DNA from: an uncultured Bacteroidales bacterium
Lineage (GTDB): Bacteria > Bacteroidota > Bacteroidia > Bacteroidales > UBA932
Direction: 5' to 3'
DNA length: 64,000 nt
NCBI GenBank assembly: GCA_905235445.1
Contig: CAJOLJ010000013.1
Coordinates: 1-64,000, forward strand
In this document: positions 36,837 to 44,816 of the stretch, piece by piece
How positions within the stretch are numbered: position 1 is the stretch's first letter
How the letters are laid out: every line of letters begins with the position of its first letter
Made by a program: the position numbers and the translations under genes
The notes under the pieces: model-generated
The model's input: the letters and a program-made list of their open reading frames with translations, nothing else
Database searches by the model: none
What the model was told of the DNA's origin: nothing

Positions 36837-38126
36837 CTACTTTCCCACTGGGCGGGTCCTGGCCCAAGGGATCACCGCAGAAGGGGGAAGGTCCCTTGAA
36901 AGAAGGTCCCTCATGTAATCCATATAGGGAGCCACATGGCTGTAGAAGAGCCTATAGCCACCGCAAAGGGCGCTAAGTCCCCTCTCCCCTCCCTCGGCAG
37001 AGTTGAAGCGGTGCTTGGGACATTCCCCGTTGCATGCAAAAAGCCATTTGCACTTGCGGCAAGTGCCGGGAAGGGAGTTTCTCTTGTTTATGCCGAAGGA
37101 TGTCTGGGCGGGTGAGAGCATCATTTCCTTGATGCTCCTTTGGGCGATGTTTCCGAGAAGATACTTCGGGTACACGAAATGGTCGCAGGGATACAGGTCG
37201 CCGTTGTGTTCCAGCACCGAGTTCCCCCCGCAGGTCTGGGCGTAGACACAGATCCCCGGCGGCACCCCGCACCAATTGGCCAAAGCGGCATCGAACTGAC
37301 CGACAAAATAGTTGCCGACATCATTCCGAACCCAATAGTCGAAGATATCGCACATGAACTTCCCGAAGGCCATCTCCCCGACCGACCACAATGCTATCCT
37401 GGCATCGGGGGTATCGGGATCCACAATGAAGGGACGGGCCTTCCTGTGGGGCTTGCCATCTTTGCCGGGAGGATACTTTATGTGCTCGACTACGGGCATG
37501 AACTGCATGTAATGAGACCCAAGGGACTTCAGGAACCCATACACTTCCAGTCCCCTTCCCTCGGAGGCCCTGTTTACGGTGGACATCGTGTTGAACTGGG
37601 TTCCCACCCTGTTCATCAGGGATATGGCATCGACAACCTTTCTGAAAGTGGGGGCGCCTCCCTTGTCACGGCGATATTTGTCGTGGATATCCTCCGGGCC
37701 GTCAAGGGATATCCCCACCAGGAAATCATTGTCCCTGAAAAACTCCGCCCATTGGCGGGTCATCAGGGTCCCGTTGGTCTGGATGCTGTTATGGATGATT
37801 TTCCCGTTCGAGTACTTCCTCTCGAACTCTACCGCCCTTTTGTAGAAGTCAAGTCCGAGGACAAGGGGTTCCCCGCCGTGCCAGTTGAACTGGACCTCAC
37901 TGACCTCATTGGCCTCGATGTAGTCCTTCACCGTCTTTTCCAGCATCGCCAGGCTCATCCGGGGTTCGTGACCGCCATAGATTTCCGACTTGTCAAGATA
38001 ATAGCAGTAGTGGCAGTCCAGATTGCACAGGGAACCTGCCGGCTTCAGCATTATGTTGAAAGCCAGCGGACCGGACAGCCTCTGTGCGTCAGCGAGGGTG
38101 AGGGTTTTACTGAAAGAGTCGCTCAT
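36837..38126 (-). CDS. chuR: Anaerobic sulfatase-maturating enzyme-like radical SAM protein
   Basis: A 429-residue radical SAM/SPASM protein from the preferred start MSDSFSKTLTLADAQRL at 38126; the track start at 38240 adds 38 unlikely residues. The SAM cluster motif CNLDCHYC is near residue 34, followed by YYLDKSEIYG as in anaerobic sulfatase maturases. C-terminal auxiliary-cluster cysteines are in CVYAQTCGGN, YPCDHFVYPKYLLGN and CRKCKWLFACNGECPKHRF. Such enzymes convert a Cys or Ser of sulfatases to formylglycine without oxygen. No sulfatase is in the window, so the substrate is elsewhere. Divergent from the PurF-like gene. Confidence 0.85.
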   Translation of the reverse strand: MSDSFSKTLTLADAQRLSGPLAFNIMLKPAGSLCNLDCHYCYYLDKSEIYGGHEPRMSLAMLEKTVKDYIEANEVSEVQFNWHGGEPLVLGLDFYKRAVEFERKYSNGKIIHNSIQTNGTLMTRQWAEFFRDNDFLVGISLDGPEDIHDKYRRDKGGAPTFRKVVDAISLMNRVGTQFNTMSTVNRASEGRGLEVYGFLKSLGSHYMQFMPVVEHIKYPPGKDGKPHRKARPFIVDPDTPDARIALWSVGEMAFGKFMCDIFDYWVRNDVGNYFVGQFDAALANWCGVPPGICVYAQTCGGNSVLEHNGDLYPCDHFVYPKYLLGNIAQRSIKEMMLSPAQTSFGINKRNSLPGTCRKCKWLFACNGECPKHRFNSAEGGERGLSALCGGYRLFYSHVAPYMDYMRDLLSRDLPPSAVIPWARTRPVGK

Positions 38127-38343
38127 GTCGATGCTTGATGTGCGAAGGTACGAATGATTCCCGAGAAGACAATCCGCGGCCTTCTTTTTCGCAGCATGTT
38201 CCCAAGGGCTGGAGAGGGGCCGAAGATAAAGCATTTTCAATACTTATCACCCATGGCGGATTGCCCCATTTATTTTCCTCACAGCTCCAGGACAAACAGA
38301 AAAAGCATAAAACGATAAAAAGCGATACCCTCCCTCCAGAGGC

Positions 38344-38375
38344 TTTGCAAATCCCGGGTAAATGGACTATCTTCG
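38344..38375 (+). promoter_or_regulatory. Promoter of the PurF-like gene
   Basis: TTTG at 38344-38347, 20-base spacer, TATCTTCG at 38368-38375. Predicted start near 38382, 29 bases before the ATG at 38411. This rules out the longer ORF starting at 38135. Confidence 0.7.
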
Positions 38376-38410
38376 CAACTTCAAACGGACTTAAAGACTA
38401 CTTACTACAC

Positions 38411-39844
38411 ATGGGTGGAATATTCGGAACCATTACAGGGAGGCCATGTGCCTGCGACCTGTTCTACGGAACGGACTATAACAGCCATCTCGGCACGAAG
38501 AGGGCAGGTCTTGCCACCTTCCACCGGGAGAAGGGTTTCTTCCGCAGCATCCACAGTATCGAGAACACTTATTTCAGGACCCGTTTCGAGGCAGAGCTTC
38601 CCAAGTTCATCGGCAACTCAGGCATAGGAGTCATTTCGGACACCGATGCACAGCCACTGCTGGTCAACTCCCATCTCGGGCGCTTCGCCATCGTGACCGT
38701 TGGCAGGATAAACAATGCGGAGCCCCTTTCAAGACGTCTTCTTGAGGAGGGCATGCACCTCACGGAATTCAGCTCTGGGAAAATCAACCCCACCGAGCTT
38801 GTAAGCCTGCTCGTTATCAAAGGCAAGACCTTCGTGGAGGGTGTGGAGAATGTTTTCAGGAACATCCGCGGATCCTGCACCATGCTCATCCTGACCGAGG
38901 ACGGGATCATCGCAGCGCGGGATGCCTGGGGAAGGACCCCGCTTGTCATCGGCAAGAGGGATGACGGATGGGCGGTCACATCCGAGACCACTTCCTTCAT
39001 GAACTTGGGTTTCGAAGTGCACAGTTACCTCGGTCCCGGGGAAATAGTCCTTCTGAAAGAGGACGGGGGCGTCCAGCTCCGTAAGCCAAATCCCCACAAC
39101 CAGATATGTTCCTTCCTCTGGGTCTACTACGGGTTCCCCACCTCGAGCTACGAGGGGAAGAACGTGGAGCAAGTAAGATACAACTGCGGAAAGGAGATGG
39201 GACTGACCGACGACGTGGAAGTCGACTTCGCAAGCGGCATACCCGACAGCGGTATCGGAATGGCCCTCGGCTATGCAGCGGGACACGGCATTCCCTACAT
39301 GAGGCCCATTTCCAAGTACACTCCCACCTGGCCCCGTTCCTTCATGCCCTCCAACCAGGAGCAGAGGGACCTCGTGGCTAAGATGAAGCTGATCCCGAAC
39401 ACAGCCATATTGAAGGGACGGAAAGTCCTCTTCTGCGATGATTCCATAGTGAGGGGGACGCAACTGCGTGACACCGCCCACGCCCTTCATGAACTTGGAG
39501 CCAAAGAGGTCCACATGAGAATTGCATGCCCGCCGCTCGTGTACGCATGTCCTTTCGTCAACTTCTCGGCAAGCAAGAACGAGATGGAACTCATTTCCAG
39601 GAGGGTAATAGCGGAGAGGGAAGGAGAGAACTGCTCCGAGGAGGCTCTGAAGGAGTACTCCACCACAGGTTCCACCAGGTACAATGAACTGGTGAGCGAC
39701 ATATCGGAACACCTGAATCTGGACTCGCTCAAGTTCAGCACCATGGAGACACTCGTCAAAAGCATAGGGCTCCCAAAGTGTGACATCTGCACACACTGTT
39801 TTGACGGATCGTCATTCCATTCGCTGGAAGAAGAGAACAAGTAG
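38411..39844 (+). CDS. PurF-like amidophosphoribosyltransferase homologue lacking the catalytic Cys
   Basis: A 477-residue protein from MGGIFGTITG at 38411. The fold is that of glutamine PRPP amidotransferase: an N-terminal Ntn domain (TDYNSHLGTKRAGLATF) and a C-terminal phosphoribosyltransferase domain with the PRPP motif VLFCDDSIVRGTQ near residue 340 and SGIPDSGIGMALGYA. In true PurF the first processed residue is Cys (CGI/CGV); here the sequence is MGGIFG, so the glutaminase nucleophile is missing and no Cys lies within the first ten residues. It may use free ammonia, have a regulatory role, or act on another substrate. The start is fixed by a consensus promoter 36 bases upstream, and a strong terminator follows, so it is a monocistronic gene. 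Confidence 0.85.
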   Translation: MGGIFGTITGRPCACDLFYGTDYNSHLGTKRAGLATFHREKGFFRSIHSIENTYFRTRFEAELPKFIGNSGIGVISDTDAQPLLVNSHLGRFAIVTVGRINNAEPLSRRLLEEGMHLTEFSSGKINPTELVSLLVIKGKTFVEGVENVFRNIRGSCTMLILTEDGIIAARDAWGRTPLVIGKRDDGWAVTSETTSFMNLGFEVHSYLGPGEIVLLKEDGGVQLRKPNPHNQICSFLWVYYGFPTSSYEGKNVEQVRYNCGKEMGLTDDVEVDFASGIPDSGIGMALGYAAGHGIPYMRPISKYTPTWPRSFMPSNQEQRDLVAKMKLIPNTAILKGRKVLFCDDSIVRGTQLRDTAHALHELGAKEVHMRIACPPLVYACPFVNFSASKNEMELISRRVIAEREGENCSEEALKEYSTTGSTRYNELVSDISEHLNLDSLKFSTMETLVKSIGLPKCDICTHCFDGSSFHSLEEENK

Positions 39845-39873
39845 ATTCCTCATTCGGTAATTGCGAACTTTAG

Positions 39874-39906
39874 GTCCTGTTCCCACACGGAACGGGACTA
39901 TTTGAT
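39874..39906 (+). terminator. Intrinsic terminator after the PurF-like gene
   Basis: GTCCTGTTCC (39874-39883), loop CACAC, GGAACGGGAC (39889-39898): a 10-bp stem with one T-G pair, then TATTTGATTAT. Confidence 0.7.
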
Positions 39907-40154
39907 TATACACATATGGCTTTGATTCAGTGAGCAGTCCGAATTTGCAAAAAGCGCTATTTCATCCTCGATTTTCCAAATCAAAATGGGATTTTTTGCA
40001 GAAAACATGCAAAAAGTGCTTTTCAGTTGCGATATCACCAATAGCAGGTCCATTAGCTGCAAAGCGTATTTTTCTATCGTTGCGACCTTTGGCTGACAAA
40101 ACAAAGCCGGTCAGTTAAGCGGGGATTTCAGGAAGTGAGGGGAAATCACTTACT
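39907..40154. other. AT-rich non-coding stretch with a short direct repeat
   Basis: No supportable gene. It contains TGCAAAAAGCGCTATTTC (39946-39963) and TGCAAAAAGTGCTTTTC (40008-40024), near-identical units 62 bases apart. The minus-strand 68-residue ORF here has no recognisable content. Base composition differs from the GC-rich genes on both sides and marks the start of the decayed island. Confidence 0.5.
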
Positions 40155-40950
40155 TTACATCCGGGAAATCCCACCTACCATGACAATCGAACAGAAAACG
40201 CCTATTTCAAGGAAAGGATAAAGAACCTGGAAGATGAACTGGCCACACTTCGTCCAGCGACAGGCGAACCTGCCGCAACCGAAGCCATGCCTCAGCAACC
40301 AGCTCTTCCCCATCATCCTACGGCGAATGCTGCAACAAGTGAAGCAAAGGCTGCCCGGATATCCCTGTTGGCCTTTGTATTCAGGTTTGAACTTGCCAAG
40401 CTTCAAGTCAATCGCTAAAAGTCGGCGAAGGCGGCGGTGATAGAAGAGTAGATCTAGTTTGTAGTCGATAGAATCGACGGGGATCTTTTTCTGACGCTTC
40501 AGGAAGGCGAAGTCCTGCCCCCAGTTCCATGATGAACTTCTCCAACTGTTCCACCACGGCATCTTCCAAGTCACTTTCCGAGTAAGCACCCTCGAGACCA
40601 AGAAAATCAACCACGTAGCTGTTCCTGAGAACAAGATCCGGGGTGATTTCTCCTTCGGTGGCTGCAGCAAGGTCCTGCACCTGTTCTTCTTCGGATTTGG
40701 CGGCAATTAGCGTCCGTTCGTACACCATAGCGTCCTCCTGATCCCGAAGCTGACGGACGCTCCAATGGTTGACGATTGACATCTGGTGGTAGAAAAGACG
40801 CTTGGTGGGGTCTGGGACTTCAGTCAACTCGATAAGATGGCTCCATGTTAATTGTCGGGACAGTATCCCGACTATGTCCTCATTCGGATAAGTTCTTGCG
40901 ACTTTGACCATACGGAAGAGGGCATTGCGGAATCCGGAGCATGGTACCAC
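40155..40950 (-). pseudogene. Decayed YhcG/DUF1016 (PDDEXK-like nuclease) gene
   Basis: Two overlapping minus-strand frames together give a recognisable DUF1016 protein. Frame one (40950-40408) has ARTYPNEDIVGILSRQLTW, SVRQLRDQEDAMVYERT and LRNSYVVDFLGLEGAYSE, then KFIMELG. The family continues in the other frame (40706-40155) with QDFAFLKRQKKIPVDSIDYKLDLLFYHRRLRRLLAIDLKLGKFKPEYKGQ, the nuclease core. A frameshift near 40520 joins them. After KGQ (about 40360) similarity stops; the C-terminus is gone, and roughly the first 90-100 residues of the family are also missing. YhcG-type proteins are suspected nucleases often carried on mobile or defence islands; this copy should be inactive. Confidence 0.82.
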
Positions 40951-41405
40951 ACTTTAGATGAATATTCAAACATTTAGGGATATATATACCTTTATGTTAA
41001 AATAGCACTACTACACTAAGAGGTATACTTGCTATCGATGAATATAATAATCGGGTTAAGTAAGTATGTATAAAGATGTTAGTCCAGTATTATTAGTTAG
41101 GAAAGTATCAACGCATGTGCGCGCGAGGGGCGCCCGCATCCCTCGAATCCGGACCATCATGCTACACCCACGGGAAGTGGTGCAAAAGGCCCCTCGCGCA
41201 CGCGTTCAAATCCGGACCATCCTGCCACAAAAACGTTTTATGCGGCCAAGGTTGCAATTTATACTTAAACAAATCTGGGACAACGGTTTGCGCCGTGCCC
41301 AGGGCCCCTCCATCCTGACCATCCTACCACAGTAGAAGATAATTGTAGTGGGATTAACTGATAAAGCGATTCTTCAAAAGAAACCAGCGCTTCGCCAAGG
41401 CCGAG
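40951..41405. other. AT-rich stretch with repeat cluster
   Basis: No supportable gene. The left part (40951-41100) is very AT-rich. The right part (41117-41331) has an inverted repeat and three related 21-base units, described separately. The 60-90-residue ORFs over the repeats are frame openings of repeat DNA, not genes. Confidence 0.5.
41117..41331. repeat. Inverted repeat plus three degenerate 21-base units
   Basis: Unit 1 AATCCGGACCATCATGCTACA (41146-41166), unit 2 AATCCGGACCATCCTGCCACA (41209-41229), unit 3 CATCCTGACCATCCTACCACA (41311-41331). Units 1 and 2 differ at three positions and are 63 bases apart. An inverted pair, GTGCGCGCGAGGGGC (41117-41131) and GCCCCTCGCGCAC (41189-41201), brackets unit 1, and a GCCCCTC also precedes unit 3. 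Units 1 and 2 follow TCGAATCC/TCAAATCC, like the T-loop to acceptor part of a tRNA. Confidence 0.7.
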
Positions 41406-41648
41406 ATGAACGAGCGTTTTGCCCGGGCATACCGGAAATATGAGGACGGTGAGAGCGTTTCCTATGCCGCAAGGGTGAACGAGGGGAATGTATTCCTAAA
41501 GCTCTACAGCGGGTATATCGTCCTTTGCAAGACCATCCTCTCGGACGAGATGCTGCAGGACGAGCAGGTTGAGGCCTTCGGAGAACTTAAAGCCCTATAC
41601 GAGGAAGTGAAAGACATACGTCTCGAACGCTTCAAGGATGTGTTCTAA
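41406..41648 (+). CDS. Small protein of unknown function (possible C-terminal fragment)
   Basis: An 80-residue charged ORF (MNERFARAYRKYEDGESVSY...) with no family recognised. The same frame is open for 14 codons upstream (KRFFKRNQRFAKAE) without an ATG, so the ORF may be the remnant C-terminus of a longer gene. It lies just right of the repeat cluster at the edge of the AT-rich island. Coding is plausible from its codon pattern and the lack of a competing frame, not proven. Confidence 0.4.
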   Translation: MNERFARAYRKYEDGESVSYAARVNEGNVFLKLYSGYIVLCKTILSDEMLQDEQVEAFGELKALYEEVKDIRLERFKDVF

Positions 41649-41874
41649 GGAATAAAACGATATGCATAGATCCCTATAAATCCGAATTCAAAGGTATTTC
41701 CCGGTGATACTATCTTCGTTGTCGGCTATCTCCTTCAGGAGCTCCAGCAGTAATGATTTACCATCCATCGCCGCTCTCTACCGGTCACATGTCCACAATA
41801 TAATCGGCCTGTCGGATGACATCCTGGTCATGCTCGAAAACCGTAGCCCCGTTTTCTATCAACTTACAGACTCG

Positions 41875-42537
41875 TCATCGAAGTAGGCCTGCTTGCTTGT
41901 CCTTTTTCCGATAAGTGACAAGCAGGCCGATATACACGAGGTCGAAGACGCTGCACAGGGCACCGGTCACCAGCACCAGTGCGTCATAGTGTATGATACC
42001 CATCAGTATGGTCGGTGCAAGGGTGCCGATCCACTTGGAGACGGCCAGCAGCAGCGATTGCCCTTCCATCGAGCCACGGCGGACGAACATCGAGATGAAC
42101 AGCACCGACATCAGCAGGTTCTGCAGGAAGGCGGAATACTCCGCATCCATCGGCGTGCCGAACTCCTTCTTGAAGACCAGCTGGAGGGCAAAGCAACTGG
42201 CAAGGACGAGAAGGCTCCAAGGGATGAACCATTTCTTGTCGATGCCTTCGGGCCACCAGCGCCTGCCGAAGCGGAAATAAGTAAGGAGAATCACAACGTC
42301 AAGACAGAGCCATGCAGCGTTTGCGATGCTCTGCACGAGGGTCATGCCCACCAGCGGGCCGTGCTCTCCCAGGAAAAAGTCGGAGTAGGTGTAAACGGCT
42401 TCCCAAGCCACATTCAGGCCCAGGGCGAAAAACGGCATCGCATAGGTTTTCTGTTTGAATCCCAAGCGGATGCACTCTTCATACACCAGAATCCAGCCGA
42501 GGCCGCTGAGGACAGTTAGCAAGGTTTCCATATCCAT
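41875..42537 (-). CDS. Seven-helix membrane protein resembling Pyr4/PaxB-type terpene cyclases
   Basis: A 220-residue integral membrane protein with about seven hydrophobic segments, starting MDMETLLTVLSGLGW at 42537 (the track start at 42591 runs into the divergent promoter). Length, helix count and two acidic motifs resemble the Pyr4/PaxB family: NVAWEAVY with Glu46 in helix 2 and CSVFDLVYIGLL with Asp199 in helix 7, where fungal Pyr4 has its essential Glu and Asp. The resemblance is by eye and the catalytic role is inference; an uncharacterised bacterial membrane protein is the safe reading. Divergent from a Crp/Fnr regulator with a 64-base gap. Confidence 0.55.
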   Translation of the reverse strand: MDMETLLTVLSGLGWILVYEECIRLGFKQKTYAMPFFALGLNVAWEAVYTYSDFFLGEHGPLVGMTLVQSIANAAWLCLDVVILLTYFRFGRRWWPEGIDKKWFIPWSLLVLASCFALQLVFKKEFGTPMDAEYSAFLQNLLMSVLFISMFVRRGSMEGQSLLLAVSKWIGTLAPTILMGIIHYDALVLVTGALCSVFDLVYIGLLVTYRKKDKQAGLLR

Positions 42538-42601
42538 TTTCAAGTTGATCGTGCGAATTTCGCTAACTTTGCGCCGACGAGCCGTTAACAATTGTTAAGA
42601 A

Positions 42602-43144
42602 ATGACCTATCAAGACATCATCGCCTCCATTCCGCACACCGTCAGGGAACTGCCCGCAAAAGCGGTTTTCCTGCGGGAAGGCGAGGTGGATGACCGCTAT
42701 TTCTTCATCGAAGAAGGTGCCGTGCGGCTCTGGTTCGATCAGGACGGAAAGGAAATTACTTTGAACTTCTTTTTTGAGGGGGAAGGTGTCGCGTCAATGG
42801 AGAGCCTGCTGAAGGCGGAGCCCAGCCGGTACTATCTGGAGACTATGAAGCCCTCGCGCCTGCTGGTGTTCCAGAAGAAAGAGATGGATGCCTATCTGGA
42901 CACCCATCCCGATGCAGGCGCCATCGCCGAAAATGCCCTACGGGATATGCTGTTTGAATATTCCGGCCTGTTCCTCTCCCGCATAAAGGACGATCCGGCC
43001 GAGCGCTATGCCACCCTGCTGAAAGACCGACCGGACATTCTCCGGAGGGTTCCCCAACACTACATTGCTTCCTATCTCGGCATTACGCCCGTCTCCTTAA
43101 GCCGCATCCGCCGCAGGCTTGTAGAGGTGCAGGAAATTGTGTGA
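42602..43144 (+). CDS. Crp/Fnr-family transcriptional regulator
   Basis: A 180-residue regulator. The cyclic-nucleotide-binding fold (about residues 10-125) shows LREGEVDDRYFFIEEGAVRLWF, typical of Bacteroidota Crp-like proteins, and lacks the Cys set of oxygen-sensing Fnr. The C-terminal helix-turn-helix is short: RVPQHYIASYLGITPVSLSRIRRRL. Its divergent neighbour is the seven-helix membrane gene, and the efflux operon follows in convergent orientation; either may be a target. Confidence 0.85.
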   Translation: MTYQDIIASIPHTVRELPAKAVFLREGEVDDRYFFIEEGAVRLWFDQDGKEITLNFFFEGEGVASMESLLKAEPSRYYLETMKPSRLLVFQKKEMDAYLDTHPDAGAIAENALRDMLFEYSGLFLSRIKDDPAERYATLLKDRPDILRRVPQHYIASYLGITPVSLSRIRRRLVEVQEIV

Positions 43145-43289
43145 AATTGCGTCCGATGAAGGCATCATAATTGTTTTATTATCATTACCATCACGGATGA
43201 CAGGGCTTAAACTATACCAATAAATGGGAGTTTAAGGAGTAATATCACCTTACACCTATGGCAATAAAGGCTGTTAAGAGATCGACAGT

Positions 43290-44816
43290 CTATCCCTTCC
43301 TCCTCGCAAACAACGGTATATCCCACTTCCGCGTAGCGGCAACATAGATGCTTTGGATGAGCGGAACCGAGCTGTGAATCTGACGCTTAAAGCGAGATGC
43401 CGCAATAAGTGCGAGAACAAAAACGCCGAATATGACACTGTATCCATAGAGTTCCCTGATAACCAGTTCAAGGTCCGGTCGAAGGTTCATGAGTCCTGTC
43501 AGGGCAGTGCTGTAAATGGTATCGCCGATGGGAGCACCCAACCCGGTACGGATGAATCCCAACAGGGCCAGTATTTGAAAATAATACGTGAAATTCGCTG
43601 TCGCCTGGGCATAGACCGTCAAGACAATAAACACGCCCACATGGCCGAATCCGCAAAAGATGAGCGGCAGGTAGAGGGCTTTCGAGGGCATCCCGTAAGA
43701 AACGACCGACGTCATGCCCAGGGCATAAAGGACGATGGCGCCAAAGCTGATGAACAGCACCAGCTTGGAGGACCAGTGCCGCTTGGTGAGCGCCCACCAG
43801 CAGAAGATTGCGCCCAGACTCTGGCCGATGAAATCCAGCCACTTCATGTCGGCAGCATGGATCTGGTCCATCCCAAGAAAATCTGTAACCACGATGTTCT
43901 GCATCACTGTCTGCGAGGAAAGGAGTATATCCAGACAGAGGAAAAGGAACATGATGAGCCAGAAGTTCCTGAGGGAGAACGCTCCCCTGTCGATAAAAGG
44001 ATGTCTCAGGTGGTACATGGCCCAGATGCCATATGCCAGGCAGAAGGTTGCCACGCAGAGCCCGGCCCGGATGTAAGGCGAAGATAGCCAGCCGTACTGC
44101 TCACCATATTGGGCGACAAAGATAAGGCTCAGGATAAACAGGGACCAGGTAATGAATCCCAGCCAATTGATGCCGTAGAGCGGCGCCTTGGGCTGCGGCC
44201 GGAAGGGGCGCATGGTGACGATGACCAGGACTGCCGTCGTTAGCGTCAGGCAAATGGCGGTAATGTGAACATACGACCATCCGAACGCATAGATAATATG
44301 CGTGGAAATGATGTCAAAGACATTGATGAATCCCAGTACAATCCAGAATACGAATGACAGGAACACCGCATAATTATACGTTATCTTCGGAAGCAGATTG
44401 GAAAAGCACTCGAAGGTGCCGTAAAGGCGGAAGAATCCGCCCAGGAAGCACACGATGAGCATCATCGGAAGGTTGCCTCCCAAATGCGGAAACACCAAGT
44501 TGCAGCAACATTGACCGAGAGCCGCTATGAGCAGGCTGGTCTGGTTGGTGAAACGGAATTTGAGCCGGAAGGCCAGCGGGAAGTACATCGTCAGGCCGAT
44601 AAGGACGGTCTGCCCCATCATCGCTACGTCGTTCTGCGTGATGGAGAAAGCGCCCTGCATCTGGGCGAAGGCGGTGAAATACATCCCGTTGGAGAACTGG
44701 AACGAGCACAGGAACAGGAGATACAGGACCACCCTGGCCCAATCCGGCACCCAGTCGCGGAAATTCATCAGCCTGGTTTTTTCGTTACTCCAGGCCATCA
44801 GCGGCGTACTTTGCAA
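43290..44816 (-). CDS. MFS drug efflux permease (EmrB/DHA2-like)
   Basis: A 508-residue inner-membrane permease with about 14 hydrophobic segments, the DHA2 class. Motifs are diverged, but size and its place after a HlyD-family adaptor and a TolC-like channel define it as the pump of a tripartite system. Its start overlaps the adaptor's end by 19 bases, which indicates translational coupling. Substrate unknown; EmrAB-type pumps export hydrophobic compounds or bile-salt-like toxicants. Confidence 0.85.
   Translation of the reverse strand: MQSTPLMAWSNEKTRLMNFRDWVPDWARVVLYLLFLCSFQFSNGMYFTAFAQMQGAFSITQNDVAMMGQTVLIGLTMYFPLAFRLKFRFTNQTSLLIAALGQCCCNLVFPHLGGNLPMMLIVCFLGGFFRLYGTFECFSNLLPKITYNYAVFLSFVFWIVLGFINVFDIISTHIIYAFGWSYVHITAICLTLTTAVLVIVTMRPFRPQPKAPLYGINWLGFITWSLFILSLIFVAQYGEQYGWLSSPYIRAGLCVATFCLAYGIWAMYHLRHPFIDRGAFSLRNFWLIMFLFLCLDILLSSQTVMQNIVVTDFLGMDQIHAADMKWLDFIGQSLGAIFCWWALTKRHWSSKLVLFISFGAIVLYALGMTSVVSYGMPSKALYLPLIFCGFGHVGVFIVLTVYAQATANFTYYFQILALLGFIRTGLGAPIGDTIYSTALTGLMNLRPDLELVIRELYGYSVIFGVFVLALIAASRFKRQIHSSVPLIQSIYVAATRKWDIPLFARRKG

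Noticed and set aside
36686-36976. 96-residue plus-strand ORF between ftsH and the radical SAM gene
   Set aside because: It overlaps the end of the radical SAM gene, has no recognisable content and no promoter.
39898-40104. 68-residue minus-strand ORF in the AT-rich stretch
   Set aside because: No recognisable content, and its other frame is equally open; possible debris rather than a gene.
41200-41235. A complete tRNA gene
   Set aside because: The T-loop-like TTCAAATCC is present, but no matching T-stem 5' strand, anticodon arm or acceptor 5' strand can be found.
41117-41331. CRISPR array
   Set aside because: Only three degenerate units with unequal spacing (63 and 102 bases), an inverted repeat around one, and no cas genes.
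41066-41335. 89- and 67-residue ORFs over the 21-base repeats
   Set aside because: Open frames produced by GC-rich repeat DNA; the reading frames do not follow a coding pattern.
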